DNA of 64,000 nt from positions 93,283,802 to 93,347,801 of the forward strand of contig OY856186.1 of the NCBI GenBank assembly GCA_963693315.1, read 5' to 3'. The DNA is from Diogma glabrata (lineage: Eukaryota; Arthropoda; Insecta; Diptera; Cylindrotomidae). Of this stretch, positions 1-10,531 are shown piece after piece (position 1 is the first letter of the stretch; every line of letters begins with the position of its first letter). Made by a program: the position numbers and the translations under genes. Below the pieces are notes generated by a model, which had not been told where the DNA came from, did no database searches, and saw only the letters and a list, made by a program, of their open reading frames with translations.

Positions 1-362
1 CAAATTTCTTTCGCACATAATTATAGATGGAAATAAAATGTAATGCATCAATTTGTTATTACGAAAGTTATATTATTTCAAATATAAAGTTAAATAAACT
101 TGAACCTAGTCATTTTAGAAAATGTTAAAGTACTTTTTCACTCAACATTTTTTTATATTTTGTTTATTATTCTTATCATTTAATTAGTTTCGTTTCGCTT
201 CGTTTTTTATTATTTGTGAAACGTTCGGGTAACGTTTGTGTGCACACATGTGCTAAAGCGTTTTACGACATGTGCGCGGTATGGTTATGCACAATTTTGT
301 GCACGGAAATTTTGTAATATGCACAATTAATGCACATTGCACAAACTTTTTTCAAAATTGTT
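1..362. other. AT-rich sequence, no gene seen
   Basis: I see no coding signal, RNA gene or clear repeat in this stretch. It is AT-rich, with a short CG-containing segment around 190-290. Confidence 0.5.
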
Positions 363-760
363 TTACGGGAACGGTGAGACTTCGGTATCCGTCCGAAAAG
401 AAAAATTGAAATATTTCAAAAACAAAACTCAGTAAACTATCGACTGCTTCGTTTTTGAGTTATTGCCAAAAGAAACTCATCTTTTCTGTCCTCTCGCCTT
501 AACTTCGAACATTAAAAATGTAAAAAATTGAAAAATTTCACGGTTATAGGAATCGTTGTGAAGATGAATGAAAACTAAAGCGATCGGCACATCATAATAT
601 TATTTGGAGGGGTTGAGAGTAGAAATTTTGAAAGAAAATATTTTTGACCTTGATGAGGGTCATATGAAAGATTATTTTTTTTCTAGTCCTAAACAATTTT
701 TCCAAGCACAGTTTTCGACTTATTTTCAAAAATATGAAAAGTTTCTCTTTTCTCTCTTGA
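363..760 (+). repeat. Degenerate single copy of the AGGGTTCCGT satellite element
   Basis: The segment shares ordered blocks with the arrays at 28.4-29.5 kb (opposite orientation) and 59.3-61.0 kb (same orientation). These are a GAGACTTCGGTATCCGTCCG block near 380 (matching its reverse complement near 29,780), TTTTTGAGTTATT near 453, TTAACTTCGAACATT near 500, a GGAGGGGTTGAGAGTAGAAA block near 607, and CATATGAAAG near 662. Only about one unit is present and both ends are eroded. It therefore looks like an old member of the family described at 27,466-29,848 and 58,901-61,515. Confidence 0.55.
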
Positions 761-2900
761 AATTTTTTTGAAAAATCATAATACTTGATAATGCCACAAT
801 TGGTGAAATATTGTAATTAATTTAAAAACTTAATATGTACTTAATTAAATAAAAAATTAATAATTATTTGAAATATGGCTGAGAAAAAAGTGCAATTAAA
901 TATTTAATTTAAAAATCAATAAACTATAACTTATAGTTAGGTATAAGCAACTAGTTATAGGTAAGTTGGGTTTAGTTAGGTAGGTTTAATATAATCTAAT
1001 AGAAATCATATTTTTATAATTGCACTAATATTATAATTTTAGTAATTTCACATATAGTTGATTCCATTCATCTGATGTTATGCTTCTAGTATTAAACAGA
1101 TCTCGAAATAAATAAATTCAGTGAATTCGTTTGAGTACAATTTAACTTTAGTCTTTTCTGGTCTCTTAAATTCTTATCAAATTTCGAGCCACCCTGTTGA
1201 AAAAATAAAAAACCCTCATTAACTTAGTTTTACTATACTAACGATTGCCGAACTGTCCCAAAAATCGAAAATGGTCAGGTTCAAATTTTTTATTTTATCA
1301 GCGTCTGGATTCGATTTTCTTTCAGCTCTTGTGTAAATATAGTAACGGTTTCTATTAAAAAAATAGGAGCCACAACTCATTGTTTTGGGAATGTGTAAAA
1401 ATAATAAATTTCTGTGCCACTTAATTAAAATATTACTCTGATACAATAATGCTCGTATTTTAAGAGAGTAATTTAGTTTTTACATTTGATGCTTATGAAA
1501 CTGAAATATTTCAACACCAAATAATTTCTTCGAGATAAGCAAACTTTCAAGGAAAAAGAAGAAAACATTTTCTTAAACATATTTTCCAGCTTTGTTTAAT
1601 TTAATCCATTTTAACTTCACTCGTTTATCAAAATTACCTAAATCCACTTCTGTTTCCATTCTTATACAATAAAATAAAATAAAATAAAAACTGATAAAAT
1701 AGAAAAACCCAAAAATTTCTATTTATAAAGAAAAATCGTTTGCTTATTATTATTGTTATTATCAGCATTTTTTTCTGTTTGTTATCAAATAACAAAAACA
1801 CAACAACAAAAGAAACAAAAAGCTGTAAAATAACCCCAAACACTTTAATGAAACCAAAAAATAAGAATTGAAACGGATGCACAAGAACAAAAGGATGAGC
1901 TAAACGAAATAATAAAGATTTGGGATGGAAAATAAAATTTTTCTTTTATTCTGTTTTAGTTTATGGATGTTTTGAAAAGGGGGAAAACCCGCTGGTAAAG
2001 GGATTAAATGGTTTTTAATTACTAATAAAAGAAATCCATTTAAAATATGATAATTCTTTTTTAAGCAACGAACGGACAAAATTAATGAACTTTCTGGATA
2101 AGAGATGTACATAGATAATATGAGTTAACTACGTTAGACTTCCTAAAATATGCTAGAAAGCTATTTTACCCAAATTTCAAGCATTGCGTTATTTATGCTT
2201 AATGTTTTTTAACTTCATTATAAAAACCCCAAAACAACAAATATTTCTTCAGTGATATCCTCAATGGATTTCTTTTATATTATAAATTTTTAAGAAAATG
2301 AAACATTTTTTTAGCCCGTTCATTTTCGAACAGCAACTTTATCTCAAATTATAATCAAAATGGTTAAAAAATATAAAAATGTTGAACCTAAATGCAATTG
2401 GGACTTTAGTTGAATATTAAATTTTTATACTAATTGCACGATATTGTATGATGTTACATTGTTCGAGTTTGTGAAAATTCTATTCGTTGGTGATTACAAT
2501 GGTTGTATGCTTTTATAACGAAAAGCTTCTAATGATCTATTTTATAAGTTTAAATAGTTTTTTCGTATTATATTTTATGAGCCTTTGGCATTTTAGTAAA
2601 CGTAACGTTATTTTGATTACTTTTGGTTTACTCGTTAAAAGAGGATAAATTAATATTTATTTAAAATTCAGTTTCTGTTTGTTTGAGATAAAACGGAGTG
2701 ATGGATGAATATTCTAGTAAAACCAAAATATCAACGGTTTTTTCAGTTACATAGTTTAATGGCTTAATTGATTGATTTATCGAGCATACACAATTATGTA
2801 TCTACCATTTATTTGCTATGCATTATTCAGCTTCAGAGCTATTCATTCAGAACCAAATTTATATATGGTTTTATGCTTACCAGCATATAAGGTATGCACT
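761..2900. other. AT-rich region, no gene seen
   Basis: Short open frames occur on both strands but none shows a recognisable domain. They are low-complexity K/N/I/F-rich translations typical of AT-rich DNA. A short (AAAAT)n tract lies at about 1668-1690. I see no RNA gene and no inverted repeat. Confidence 0.5.
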
Positions 2901-3329
2901 TCAGCTATACCGATCTCTAGCGATTAGTTCGCCTGTTAGGTACGGGCAAAATAATTTTTCTTTTAGTGGGTACACTAAGTGCTTTTGTTTTTGCTCCCAT
3001 TTTCTGTTTTTAGAATTACATTGCTTTACCGGACTTATTGAAGCTCGGGACCTGCTATTATTAATTTCAAGTAAACTTTGTTTTAAAACTTCATTGCCGA
3101 TTTTTCTAAAGCCGTCCTTCCAAAAAGATGATATTTGTCTTAAAATATTTAATCTTTTTTCAAAATCTTGGCCGCATGTGATTCTCTTTTTGAGAGGTGC
3201 TAGAAAATTTTGTTTATCCTTAAAATGTTTCGTACCCGGTAGTTTTACTTGGCATAAAAGAGCCGAAGCTTTATTTACGGCATTTAGATTAAAAATACTT
3301 AGAATTTTTGGTAAAACGCTATTTTCCAT
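2901..3329 (-). CDS. Unrecognised 142-aa open frame
   Basis: An uninterrupted minus-strand frame of 142 codons starts with a real ATG (3329-3327). The product is basic and rich in K, R, S and N, with no signal peptide, membrane segment or domain I recognise. Open frames this long are uncommon in the surrounding AT-rich DNA, so it may be a remnant of a transposon gene. The opposite strand is also open over the same stretch (2818-3501), so compositional chance is a real alternative. No neighbouring frame extends it, and no function is proposed. Confidence 0.25.
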   Translation of the reverse strand: MENSVLPKILSIFNLNAVNKASALLCQVKLPGTKHFKDKQNFLAPLKKRITCGQDFEKRLNILRQISSFWKDGFRKIGNEVLKQSLLEINNSRSRASISPVKQCNSKNRKWEQKQKHLVYPLKEKLFCPYLTGELIARDRYS

Positions 3330-3501
3330 CTCTCATTACAAAGACCTTTACTGTATTAATGTTATGGGAAATTTGACAATGGTAGTAATGACGAAAAAAA
3401 AGAGTTGTACTCAGAGCCGTTCTCTGTCAAATTGCAGTTGTTATAAAGATATATTCGTCCTCTTCACTATCTTCAAAAACAATATATGTGAGATATTGTA
3501 A

Positions 3502-4766
3502 TTATTTTACCAGATCGAACGCTTTATTAGTGAGAGTTTTCATTCTAATTTGAATTCACATGAATCTTTATGGTATTTTATTCTGGTTTTCATAAAACTT
3601 CTTGCAGCTTTATGATTTGTTTCCGTTTTTTTGTAAAAAGGCAATAAATTTTAAATATTGTTGCGCTTCGGTATAACATGTTATATATTTTGGCTTTTGA
3701 CTCTAAACGATTGGAAGACTACTCTGGACGAATTGAATTCCAGTTTTTATTGAAACAATCCAGGACGATCTGCGGAACGAGGTTTTTATCACAATATCTC
3801 TATCAACCATTTGACAGTTGATATATCTTCTATTGCTAGCAATCCTCCAGCAACAGGATTGGTTAAACTATCCGAATCTTCAACGGTAATTAGCATTAGA
3901 GATAGATTTAAATAAAATAATGAATAGGTGTCGTGTCTATTGAGTTCTTCATATCGACTGTTGAAAAATATAGTTCTTTGAAGGTATTGTTTAGAACACA
4001 AAACGACACGTCAACATCTAATAAAAAAGTATTACAAGTCAATGTAAGAGATGCTAAGTTATAAAATCAAATAAATACATTTTTCTTTGCCTTGAAAAGA
4101 ATCTCTTTGATTTGATTCTTTTTATTGTTTGCTTTTATATTCCATATATTTCCTTAAGCGATAGTGTCTTTTTAAACTCATTCAAAAACATTCTTGGATA
4201 AATTTGTTGTTACACCGCATCTTTAAGTACTAAGAAATAGTTTGTTCCTCTTGTATATTTTCAGTAGAATATAGAAATATTGCCAAAAAAAGCGTACATA
4301 ATAATAACGAAGTATTCACAAATGCGGATTAAACATAAATATAATGTTTAGTTCACGTACCTTAGAACCATTTTATTTTTAATTCTTATATCCTATCATG
4401 AAATATTTGCCTATGTCATTTTTTATTATATGATAAGGTTTATTGTCTAGTTATATGTTTTTTAAACAAAACTTTTAGTCAAATTGGGAATTTAAATAAA
4501 TGCATATTTGACAACAAACCTAACACGCAAATTCAAAATATTTGTAAATTGAACGCCAACCCTCATGCCGTTTAAGAGGCAATGTCCTTGTGAAATTAGT
4601 TGATTTCATTGTAATTTTTGATGACGTTTCAATTCACCATCTAAAAATTTCTATAAACTTGTCAACTGAAGTTGTCAGTTGATAAAAGCGTTTATAACAC
4701 AAGGTATCGAATTTGTATTACTGACGACTGGTGTTCGATACCGCCACGAATAAGGTTTGCAAATTT
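3502..4766. other. AT-rich region, no gene seen
   Basis: No coding or RNA signal is supportable. The short open frames at 3789-4001 (minus) and 4672-4881 (plus) have no recognisable content. Confidence 0.45.
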
Positions 4767-4850
4767 ACCGACATTTTTCATTACCGGTAATAGGGTAAAA
4801 ACATTTAGCAAACGGTTCACCGGTAATTTACCGGTTATTTACCGAAATTA
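4767..4850. repeat. Cluster of ACCGGTAA-type short repeats
   Basis: The motif TTACCGGTAA and its relatives (ATTTACCG, CACCGGTAATTTACCGG, TTATTTACCG) recur at least five times within about 85 bp, in both orientations. Clustered short direct and inverted motifs of this kind are typical of subterminal regions of cut-and-paste transposons such as hAT elements. I could not find a matching second end, so the assignment stays open. Confidence 0.4.
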
Positions 4851-4927
4851 TAAATTTGTTCAAAGTTTTTTAAAGAATTAGTTTAAGCAGGCTATTTATA
4901 ACTTAAATTGGCGTGTAATACTAAGAA

Positions 4928-5039
4928 CCGATTGTATGAATGCGGATAGAAGATAAATCCTCGGATTAATCGTCGTTTGTATATATAGAAACGACGATTA
5001 ATCCGAGGATTTATCTTCTATCCGCATTCATACAATCGG
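4928..5039. repeat. Perfect 51-bp foldback palindrome with a 10-nt loop
   Basis: Positions 4928-4978 are the exact reverse complement of 4989-5039, separated by the loop GTATATATAG (4979-4988). Fifty-one paired bases without a mismatch would form a long hairpin in DNA or RNA. It has no coding content. It could be a very recent foldback MITE or a hairpin-RNA source. It lies only about 40 bp upstream of repeat R and the LINE insertion. Confidence 0.9.
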
Positions 5040-5362
5040 CCCTAAATAATAACACTTTTGAAGAAGAAAATTTAAAAATAATTTTTCTACTACCCAACTT
5101 AAAAAATCTAAAATCTTAATCTATCTCTTAAGTAATCCTAAAAACTTCATCGAGTAAGCACGGGAAATTGAAAATTTACTAAACATAAAATACAAATTAT
5201 TTTATTTTTCAATAAAATTTAAATTCTTTTTTATATTTTTTATATATTTTAATATTTAAAACACCAATAATATACATTGTATATATAATATATACAAACA
5301 CCATCAATATATTAATATAATGATCATCTAGTTGTTTATTCTAAAAAGTTTCACAAATAAAA

Positions 5363-6217
5363 ATGTCAAATCATCAAACTTGTCCAAAATGTAAAAAACT
5401 AATTAACATAAATACAAATAAGTCGCTTGACAGGGTAAACGTCGATTGAACTTCGCTTGACAGGGTAAACGTCAATACAAACGAAAATTTACCAAAAATA
5501 ACAATTGAAGATGTTTACAAAAAGCTTTGCGAACTAAATGATAATCAAGAAGGGTTTCAAATTCAGATGAAATCAGTTGCGTCCACTTTATATGAATACA
5601 AAAGAAAATTGGATGTACTCGTTGAAGAAAACATTGCACTTCAAAACGATAACATAACTCTGAGAAAACAACTTCAAGATATAGAAAGTACAGTCAGCAA
5701 AAACATGCAACAAGAGCTTAATTATGACATCGAAATAAATGGTTGTCCAGAAACGGAAAGCAATAGCAAAGATTTACAAACTGTAGTCTCAAAGATAGCA
5801 ACATCATTAAATATAGATTTAACAGAAAGTGAAGTGAAGGAGACATTTAGGAAAACTGTTTCTAATTCAAGCAATTCGGTTACCACCAGAAATAGTTTCC
5901 CACCACCAATAATTGTACGTTTTCACGCAAAAGCGAAAAGAGATGAGTTTATCAACAGCAAGACACGTATTTACAATAATATGATTTGTGATGTAGGGAC
6001 TTCAACAAAGAACTATGATACGCAAAGAAGAATATATATAAACGAAAGATTAACATATAAAAATAAATATTTGTTGTACCAAGCAAGAGAATTGAGAAGA
6101 TCAAACACAGTCAAATACGTATGGAGTAAAGACGGTAAAATATTCGTAAGGGAAAATGAAAACACAAGAACATCACTTTTTACAACATTCTTAAAAAACA
6201 AAAATATTGATGTTTAA
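5363..6217 (+). pseudogene. LINE ORF1, zinc-finger/coiled-coil/FP-like RNA-binding protein, broken
   Basis: The frame begins with ATG at 5363 (MSNHQTCPKCKK), is stopped by TGA at 5447-5449, and then continues in the same frame to TAA at 6215-6217. The N-terminus keeps only the first CxxC pair of a PHD-like finger. The complete finger of the related LINE at 53,023-54,009 shows that about 50 residues are missing here. A 21-bp word is repeated at 5423-5443 and 5453-5473 (30-bp offset) and flanks the stop. Downstream are a coiled-coil segment and a C-terminal domain like that of baculoviral FP-type/LINE ORF1 proteins (YINERLTYKNKYLLYQAREL). By family knowledge the product would bind element RNA as a chaperone. 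The stop and finger deletion make it defective as read. A shortened protein could start at ATG 5567. Confidence 0.8.
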
Positions 6218-9098
6218 TAATACCGACCTTACGTTACCGTTTTTGCCCGATATATCTGTGCATAACAATATAAATGATGTATCTTTCAGTAACAATAACT
6301 CTTTCAAAATTATGTATCTAAATGCCCGAAGCTTAAAAAATAAGGTAGATGAAATATTGCTTATAATAAACTCATTAAAAACTAAAATAGACGTAATCGC
6401 AGTTACTGAGCACCACCTAAATGTAGAAAATTCAAAATTCGTTAATCTTAATACTTATAATGCTGTTTACAGTTGTCGACCAGAAAAACAAGGTGGTGGT
6501 GCGGCAATTTTCCTGAAGAACAATATCAACTACAAAGTTCTTTTCAATTTTAGTGATAATAACAACAGCTTCCTTAGTTTAAACATTACAAATCACAACA
6601 ACCAACTCTGCAATGTAACGAACATCTATCGGTCTCCTAATAACAACAAAGAGAGTTACGAACAGTTTTTTGAAAAGTTTGATGAAATTTTGATCAAAAT
6701 AGGAAATACTCATGCATTTGTCTGCGGAGATTTCAACATTAACACTATTCACCCTGATAACATTGCCAAAACATATCTAGATATTTTGCAAATAAATAAT
6801 TTCTATTTATGCAATAAATCCACGGTCACACGATCTGCTGCGGGTACGTGTTTGGATCACATATCAACTAATTGGATAAACCAAACCATAAAAATAAAAC
6901 TGGTCCCGTATGACTTGTTTGACCATCATATAATTTTTTTAGAAAATGTAACAAAACATTTCAATTATGTAAAAGAAAATGAAAAACGAGATTTGCAATA
7001 TGTAAACTACAAACAGCTTGCAAAATTGATCGATGAACACCCTTTAGATCTACACAATTTAGAAGACGTGAACAGCATGTACAACAAGTTTTTAGAGTAT
7101 TTTCAATACAAGATTAATTCTTGTACATATAAAAAAAGCATTCTTAAATTAAAAAATTCCATGAAACCCTGGTTTGATAATGATTTGGAGCAAGTGCGTA
7201 AAGCAAAAAATTTTTGGTATCAGAAACATTGTAATGATAGAAGCAACAACGTTCTTTATAACGAATTTAAATACTGGAGAAACAAATTTACCACACTAAA
7301 AAGAAACAAAAAATCAGAATACTTTACAATTAACTTTGAGAAAAACTTAGGAGATATGAAGCGAACTTGGTACTATATAAAAGAGGTAATGTTTGACGGA
7401 TCCATACCCCATACAATTAATCAATTGTTAGACGACAGCGATGACATTTTAACCAAAAAACAAAAAATTAATGATATAAACAAGTTTTTTGCTACGATTG
7501 GAAAACAAGTTGCAGAAAAACATCCCACTCCAAGCTTAGAAATCATATCACACCACCTAAATAACAATGTTTTGAATATTCCGTTGATTACATCATCAGA
7601 AGTTCTCGAAATAATTTCCAGTTTAAAGAATACACAGTCTAAAGGTGTTGACGGTTTTCAACTAAAAATGTTCAAAATTCTTGCGAAACAGTTATCTGGA
7701 CCAATTGAAAAAATTATCAATAGGTCTATTGAACAAGGGATTGTGCCCGATAAATTGAAAATTAGTAAAAATATTTTAATTCATAAAAATGGCTACAAGA
7801 AGGATTTCAAAAATTATCGATCTATAAGTCTTCTACCAATTACAAACAAAATTATGGAGAGACATGTTCACCATTTCCTGGTAAAAATGATTTCGGAAAA
7901 CAAATTGTTAAATCATAATCAATATGGTTTCAGAAAATTTAGCAACACACAGTCAGCACTATTTGATGTCGTTTCCAATATACAGTATTCTTGTGATCAA
8001 AGGAAAAAGGTTGGACTAATCTTTATAGATCTTAAAACAGCGTTTGATACGGTCGATCGTAAACTACTGTTAAACAAACTTTTTAACATGGGCTTCAAGG
8101 GAAATTCCTACCGGTGGTTTGAAAGTTATCTGACTGGTAGGTTCCAGTTTACTTTTGAAGACGGAACTCATAGTTTTCTTGAAAAAGTAGAGTTTGGAGT
8201 TCCTCAAGGGAGTATTTTGGGACCAACACTTTTTAATTTATATATTAGTAATGTCGCTAGTGCAAACATACACGCAAAAATGTTTTTATATGCTGATGAC
8301 ATTGTGCTTGTGTATACTGAGGATAATTACTTAGATATGGAACAACATATGAACGCTGATTTATTAATACTCTCAGATCTCTTAATCAAAAACCGTTTAA
8401 CTATAAATATAATGAAAACCAAATACATGTTAATAGGAAATGGTGCTAACATTCATCTGGATATCCAAGTATCGGATGAATATATAAGTAAAGTCAGTGA
8501 ATATAAATACCTTGGAGTAATTATTGACGCAGATATGTCTTGGAATGCACAATTTCACAATATTAGAAATCGTTGTGCTCCAGTAGCTGGTGTATTTAAA
8601 AGAATTGGAACATTGGTACCAGACAATCTTAAAAGAGGAATATATTATTCACTTTTCCACTCACATATAACATATAGTATTTTAATTTGGGGTGCCACGT
8701 ACAAAACTAAAATTCAAAAAATACAATATATCCAAAACAAAGCTATAAAAAATATGTATGGCTTTCCTAAGCTAACACCAACCATTGAGATTCACACATC
8801 GACTAATATTCTTTTTGTGAAGCAATTATATAGTTACGTTGCGGTGCAACATGTTTATAATATTATAAACCAAAACATACATTCAAACACCAGCTTGCTA
8901 TTTAACTCTCACATCCACGAACATACAACTAGAACTAATAGCAGCCTTCGGAACATTAAGATTAACTCAACAGTATTTGGATCTAATTCAACTTTATATA
9001 ATGCAATTAATGAATTCAACAAATTACATACTAATATCAGCTCGCTTTCAATATCTAAATTTAAAAAAGAAGTAAAAAATAAGCTTTGCTCAATTTAG
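6210..9098 (+). CDS. LINE ORF2, endonuclease-reverse transcriptase
   Basis: This is an intact frame of 962 codons from ATG 6210. That ATG overlaps the last 8 nt of ORF1 (stop 6215-6217), so it is preferred over the TTG at 6207. An APE-type endonuclease occupies roughly residues 30-245, with MYLNAR, a TEHH glutamate motif, GDFNIN, and the terminal DHH. A linker follows. The reverse transcriptase shows GVDGFQLKMFK, NYRSISLLPI, QYGFRKFSNTQSA, FIDLKTAFDTVD, GVPQGSILGPTLFNLYIS and FLYADD (YADD at residues 694-697). A C-terminal region of about 200 residues carries HSHITYSILIWGATY. In this family the protein nicks target DNA and reverse-transcribes element RNA from the nick. All catalytic motifs I can check are present, so this copy is young or was recently active, although its ORF1 is broken. 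Confidence 0.93.
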   Translation: MFNNTDLTLPFLPDISVHNNINDVSFSNNNSFKIMYLNARSLKNKVDEILLIINSLKTKIDVIAVTEHHLNVENSKFVNLNTYNAVYSCRPEKQGGGAAIFLKNNINYKVLFNFSDNNNSFLSLNITNHNNQLCNVTNIYRSPNNNKESYEQFFEKFDEILIKIGNTHAFVCGDFNINTIHPDNIAKTYLDILQINNFYLCNKSTVTRSAAGTCLDHISTNWINQTIKIKLVPYDLFDHHIIFLENVTKHFNYVKENEKRDLQYVNYKQLAKLIDEHPLDLHNLEDVNSMYNKFLEYFQYKINSCTYKKSILKLKNSMKPWFDNDLEQVRKAKNFWYQKHCNDRSNNVLYNEFKYWRNKFTTLKRNKKSEYFTINFEKNLGDMKRTWYYIKEVMFDGSIPHTINQLLDDSDDILTKKQKINDINKFFATIGKQVAEKHPTPSLEIISHHLNNNVLNIPLITSSEVLEIISSLKNTQSKGVDGFQLKMFKILAKQLSGPIEKIINRSIEQGIVPDKLKISKNILIHKNGYKKDFKNYRSISLLPITNKIMERHVHHFLVKMISENKLLNHNQYGFRKFSNTQSALFDVVSNIQYSCDQRKKVGLIFIDLKTAFDTVDRKLLLNKLFNMGFKGNSYRWFESYLTGRFQFTFEDGTHSFLEKVEFGVPQGSILGPTLFNLYISNVASANIHAKMFLYADDIVLVYTEDNYLDMEQHMNADLLILSDLLIKNRLTINIMKTKYMLIGNGANIHLDIQVSDEYISKVSEYKYLGVIIDADMSWNAQFHNIRNRCAPVAGVFKRIGTLVPDNLKRGIYYSLFHSHITYSILIWGATYKTKIQKIQYIQNKAIKNMYGFPKLTPTIEIHTSTNILFVKQLYSYVAVQHVYNIINQNIHSNTSLLFNSHIHEHTTRTNSSLRNIKINSTVFGSNSTLYNAINEFNKLHTNISSLSISKFKKEVKNKLCSI

Positions 9099-9281
9099 TG
9101 TATTCTTTCTTATATGTTTTAAACTTTTCCTTCTTTTCTTGTTGTTTTGTTTATTCTTAGCTTTTTTTTTTCTTTTATTTGTTTTTTGCATGTTCAATAT
9201 TTTTTTTTGTTGTTATGTAACACTAATTATAAACTTGTAAATGTAAATATCTATTACGAGATCTGCTCTTTGTGATATTAA

Positions 9282-9314
<33 letters not shown>
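9282..9314 (+). repeat. (ATT)n 3' tail of the LINE
   Basis: About 11 ATT units lie directly before the resumed repeat R sequence (ACTTTCG at 9315). The position marks it as the LINE's 3' end rather than an independent microsatellite. Confidence 0.85.
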
Positions 9315-9316
<2 letters not shown>

Positions 9317-10278
9317 TTTCGATGTTTGTTCATTGCATCGAAAATTTCTTTTTCGTCACCAGTGATAAAAAAACCTATACAAATTACTTTCGTACCTAGT
9401 GACGAAAGTAATTTTTTAAAAGCCATCTATTTTCTAATTTCTTAACTAGAATAAATCATCATAGAACACCCGTTAAGAGAATCAATTGATTGAATGAAAT
9501 AATTTTTTAGTGTTAATTCGTCTTTCTTGGGAAGATGAGGTTAATTAATTTTAGAATTATTTACGGACAATTTACATTAAAAATGTAAAAATAATATAAT
9601 AGTTAACTATATAAGATTCACATATTCTTTTTAAATAGTATGGTAACAAACAGTTGGTGTTAAGATATTTAAAAAAAATAGTTTCACCTATTTATTTAAG
9701 AAAAACGAAAAAAAATATTTATTTACATAAAATATTTTACGTTGTATTAAAATATATCAGGAATTTACGTAACGTCATCCCCATACAAAAACTAAATCAA
9801 AACTGTTGTTTTTATTTTAGACTAGACTTTGTATATTGGAAAACCGTCTTTAGTTATAAGCCTACTAGACGCGAAATGCAAAAAACAATAAACCTTTAAA
9901 GATGTGTTATTTAATGATTTTAGGGACTTTATAGACCAAATAGAAAAAAATTATAGAATTTTGTAGTGTAAATAGAATAAATATATGTATATGGATACAG
10001 TGGACGATTTTTTTGTACGAAAGGACAATCAGGCTTGTAACTAAAGACGGTTTTATTTATAACATAGAAATTGGATAATTTATTCATATTGAGTCATCTT
10101 TATTTTAATAGCAGGAATATAAATTTAAAAATTTTGTTTGTATGTTTTTATGTTTTAAAATTTGAATTGTATGTAATTTTAAATGAAAATGCTTAATAAT
10201 TAATAATAATTTTTAAAAAGTAGTAGAAAAAGTACAGTTTTCTGCTCGCCGAAAGTCATATTTTGAATCTCGCGACCA

Positions 10279-10531
10279 TTACCAACCTCGGCTATCGCCT
10301 CGGCAGATAAACTGTCCTCTCGCTTCAAAATATGTTGTTTTCGGCATCGTTGAAAAATATACTATTAAATCTTGAAATTTTTCAAGGTTTTGGTTATTAA
10401 AATACTGGCGTAAGAAACACGTTATCTCTAAAGTGTTATTATTCAAGTTTGACCTTAGTTTAATACCAATCAGATCAGCTGCTGAAAACATACGCTTGAA
10501 TTCGTCACTAGTTATTCGTATGGTAAGAAAT
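10279..10531 (-). pseudogene. hAT transposase C-terminal dimerisation region, remnant
   Basis: Reading the minus strand from about 10531 gives LTIRITSDEFKRMFSAADLI, then KLRSNLNNNTLEITCFLRQYF. This matches the hallmark C-terminus of hAT transposases (IPATS..SER.FS.AG......R..L...T.E...FL). The family's conserved SER is degraded to DEFKR. The fragment is about 80 codons, follows repeat R immediately, and has no start of its own. Upstream (10.5-11.4 kb, minus strand) no confident continuation is legible, so only the last domain is called. Confidence 0.6.

Larger units (their letters stand above)
5110..9314 (+). mobile_element. Non-LTR retrotransposon (CR1/L2/Jockey-like LINE), about 4.2 kb
   Basis: The element has a damaged ORF1 (5363-6217), an intact ORF2 with endonuclease and reverse transcriptase (6210-9098), a short 3' UTR and a terminal (ATT)n tract (9282-9314). 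Its ends are fixed by comparison with repeat R at 34,810-35,760. There AAAAAATCT runs straight into ACTTTCGATG, whereas here the LINE lies between those words. No target-site duplication is visible. A simple-repeat tail is what is known for several CR1/L2-like clades, but the clade was not tested by phylogeny. Confidence 0.88.
5082..10231 (+). repeat. Repeat R, copy 1, split by a LINE at 5110-9314
   Basis: Repeat R is about 0.95 kb when the inserted LINE is removed (5082-5109 plus 9315-10231). It begins TTTTTCTACTACCCAACTT and ends GTAGTAGAAAAA (10220-10231), which gives a 12-bp terminal inverted repeat TTTTTCTACTAC. The right part matches 34,838-35,760 over roughly 900 bp with small differences. 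A short internal hairpin (ATTACTTTCG...CGAAAGTAAT) lies near 9385-9413. I find no convincing coding sequence, so it looks like a non-autonomous DNA element. Confidence 0.75.

Noticed and set aside
2818..3501. 227-codon plus-strand open frame
   Set aside because: Its composition is rich in F, C, L and S and looks like the complement of the basic minus-strand frame. No domain is recognisable. At best one strand is coding.
9654..9899. 81-codon frame in repeat R
   Set aside because: Repeat R copy 2 has indels that break this frame, so there is no sign of coding constraint.
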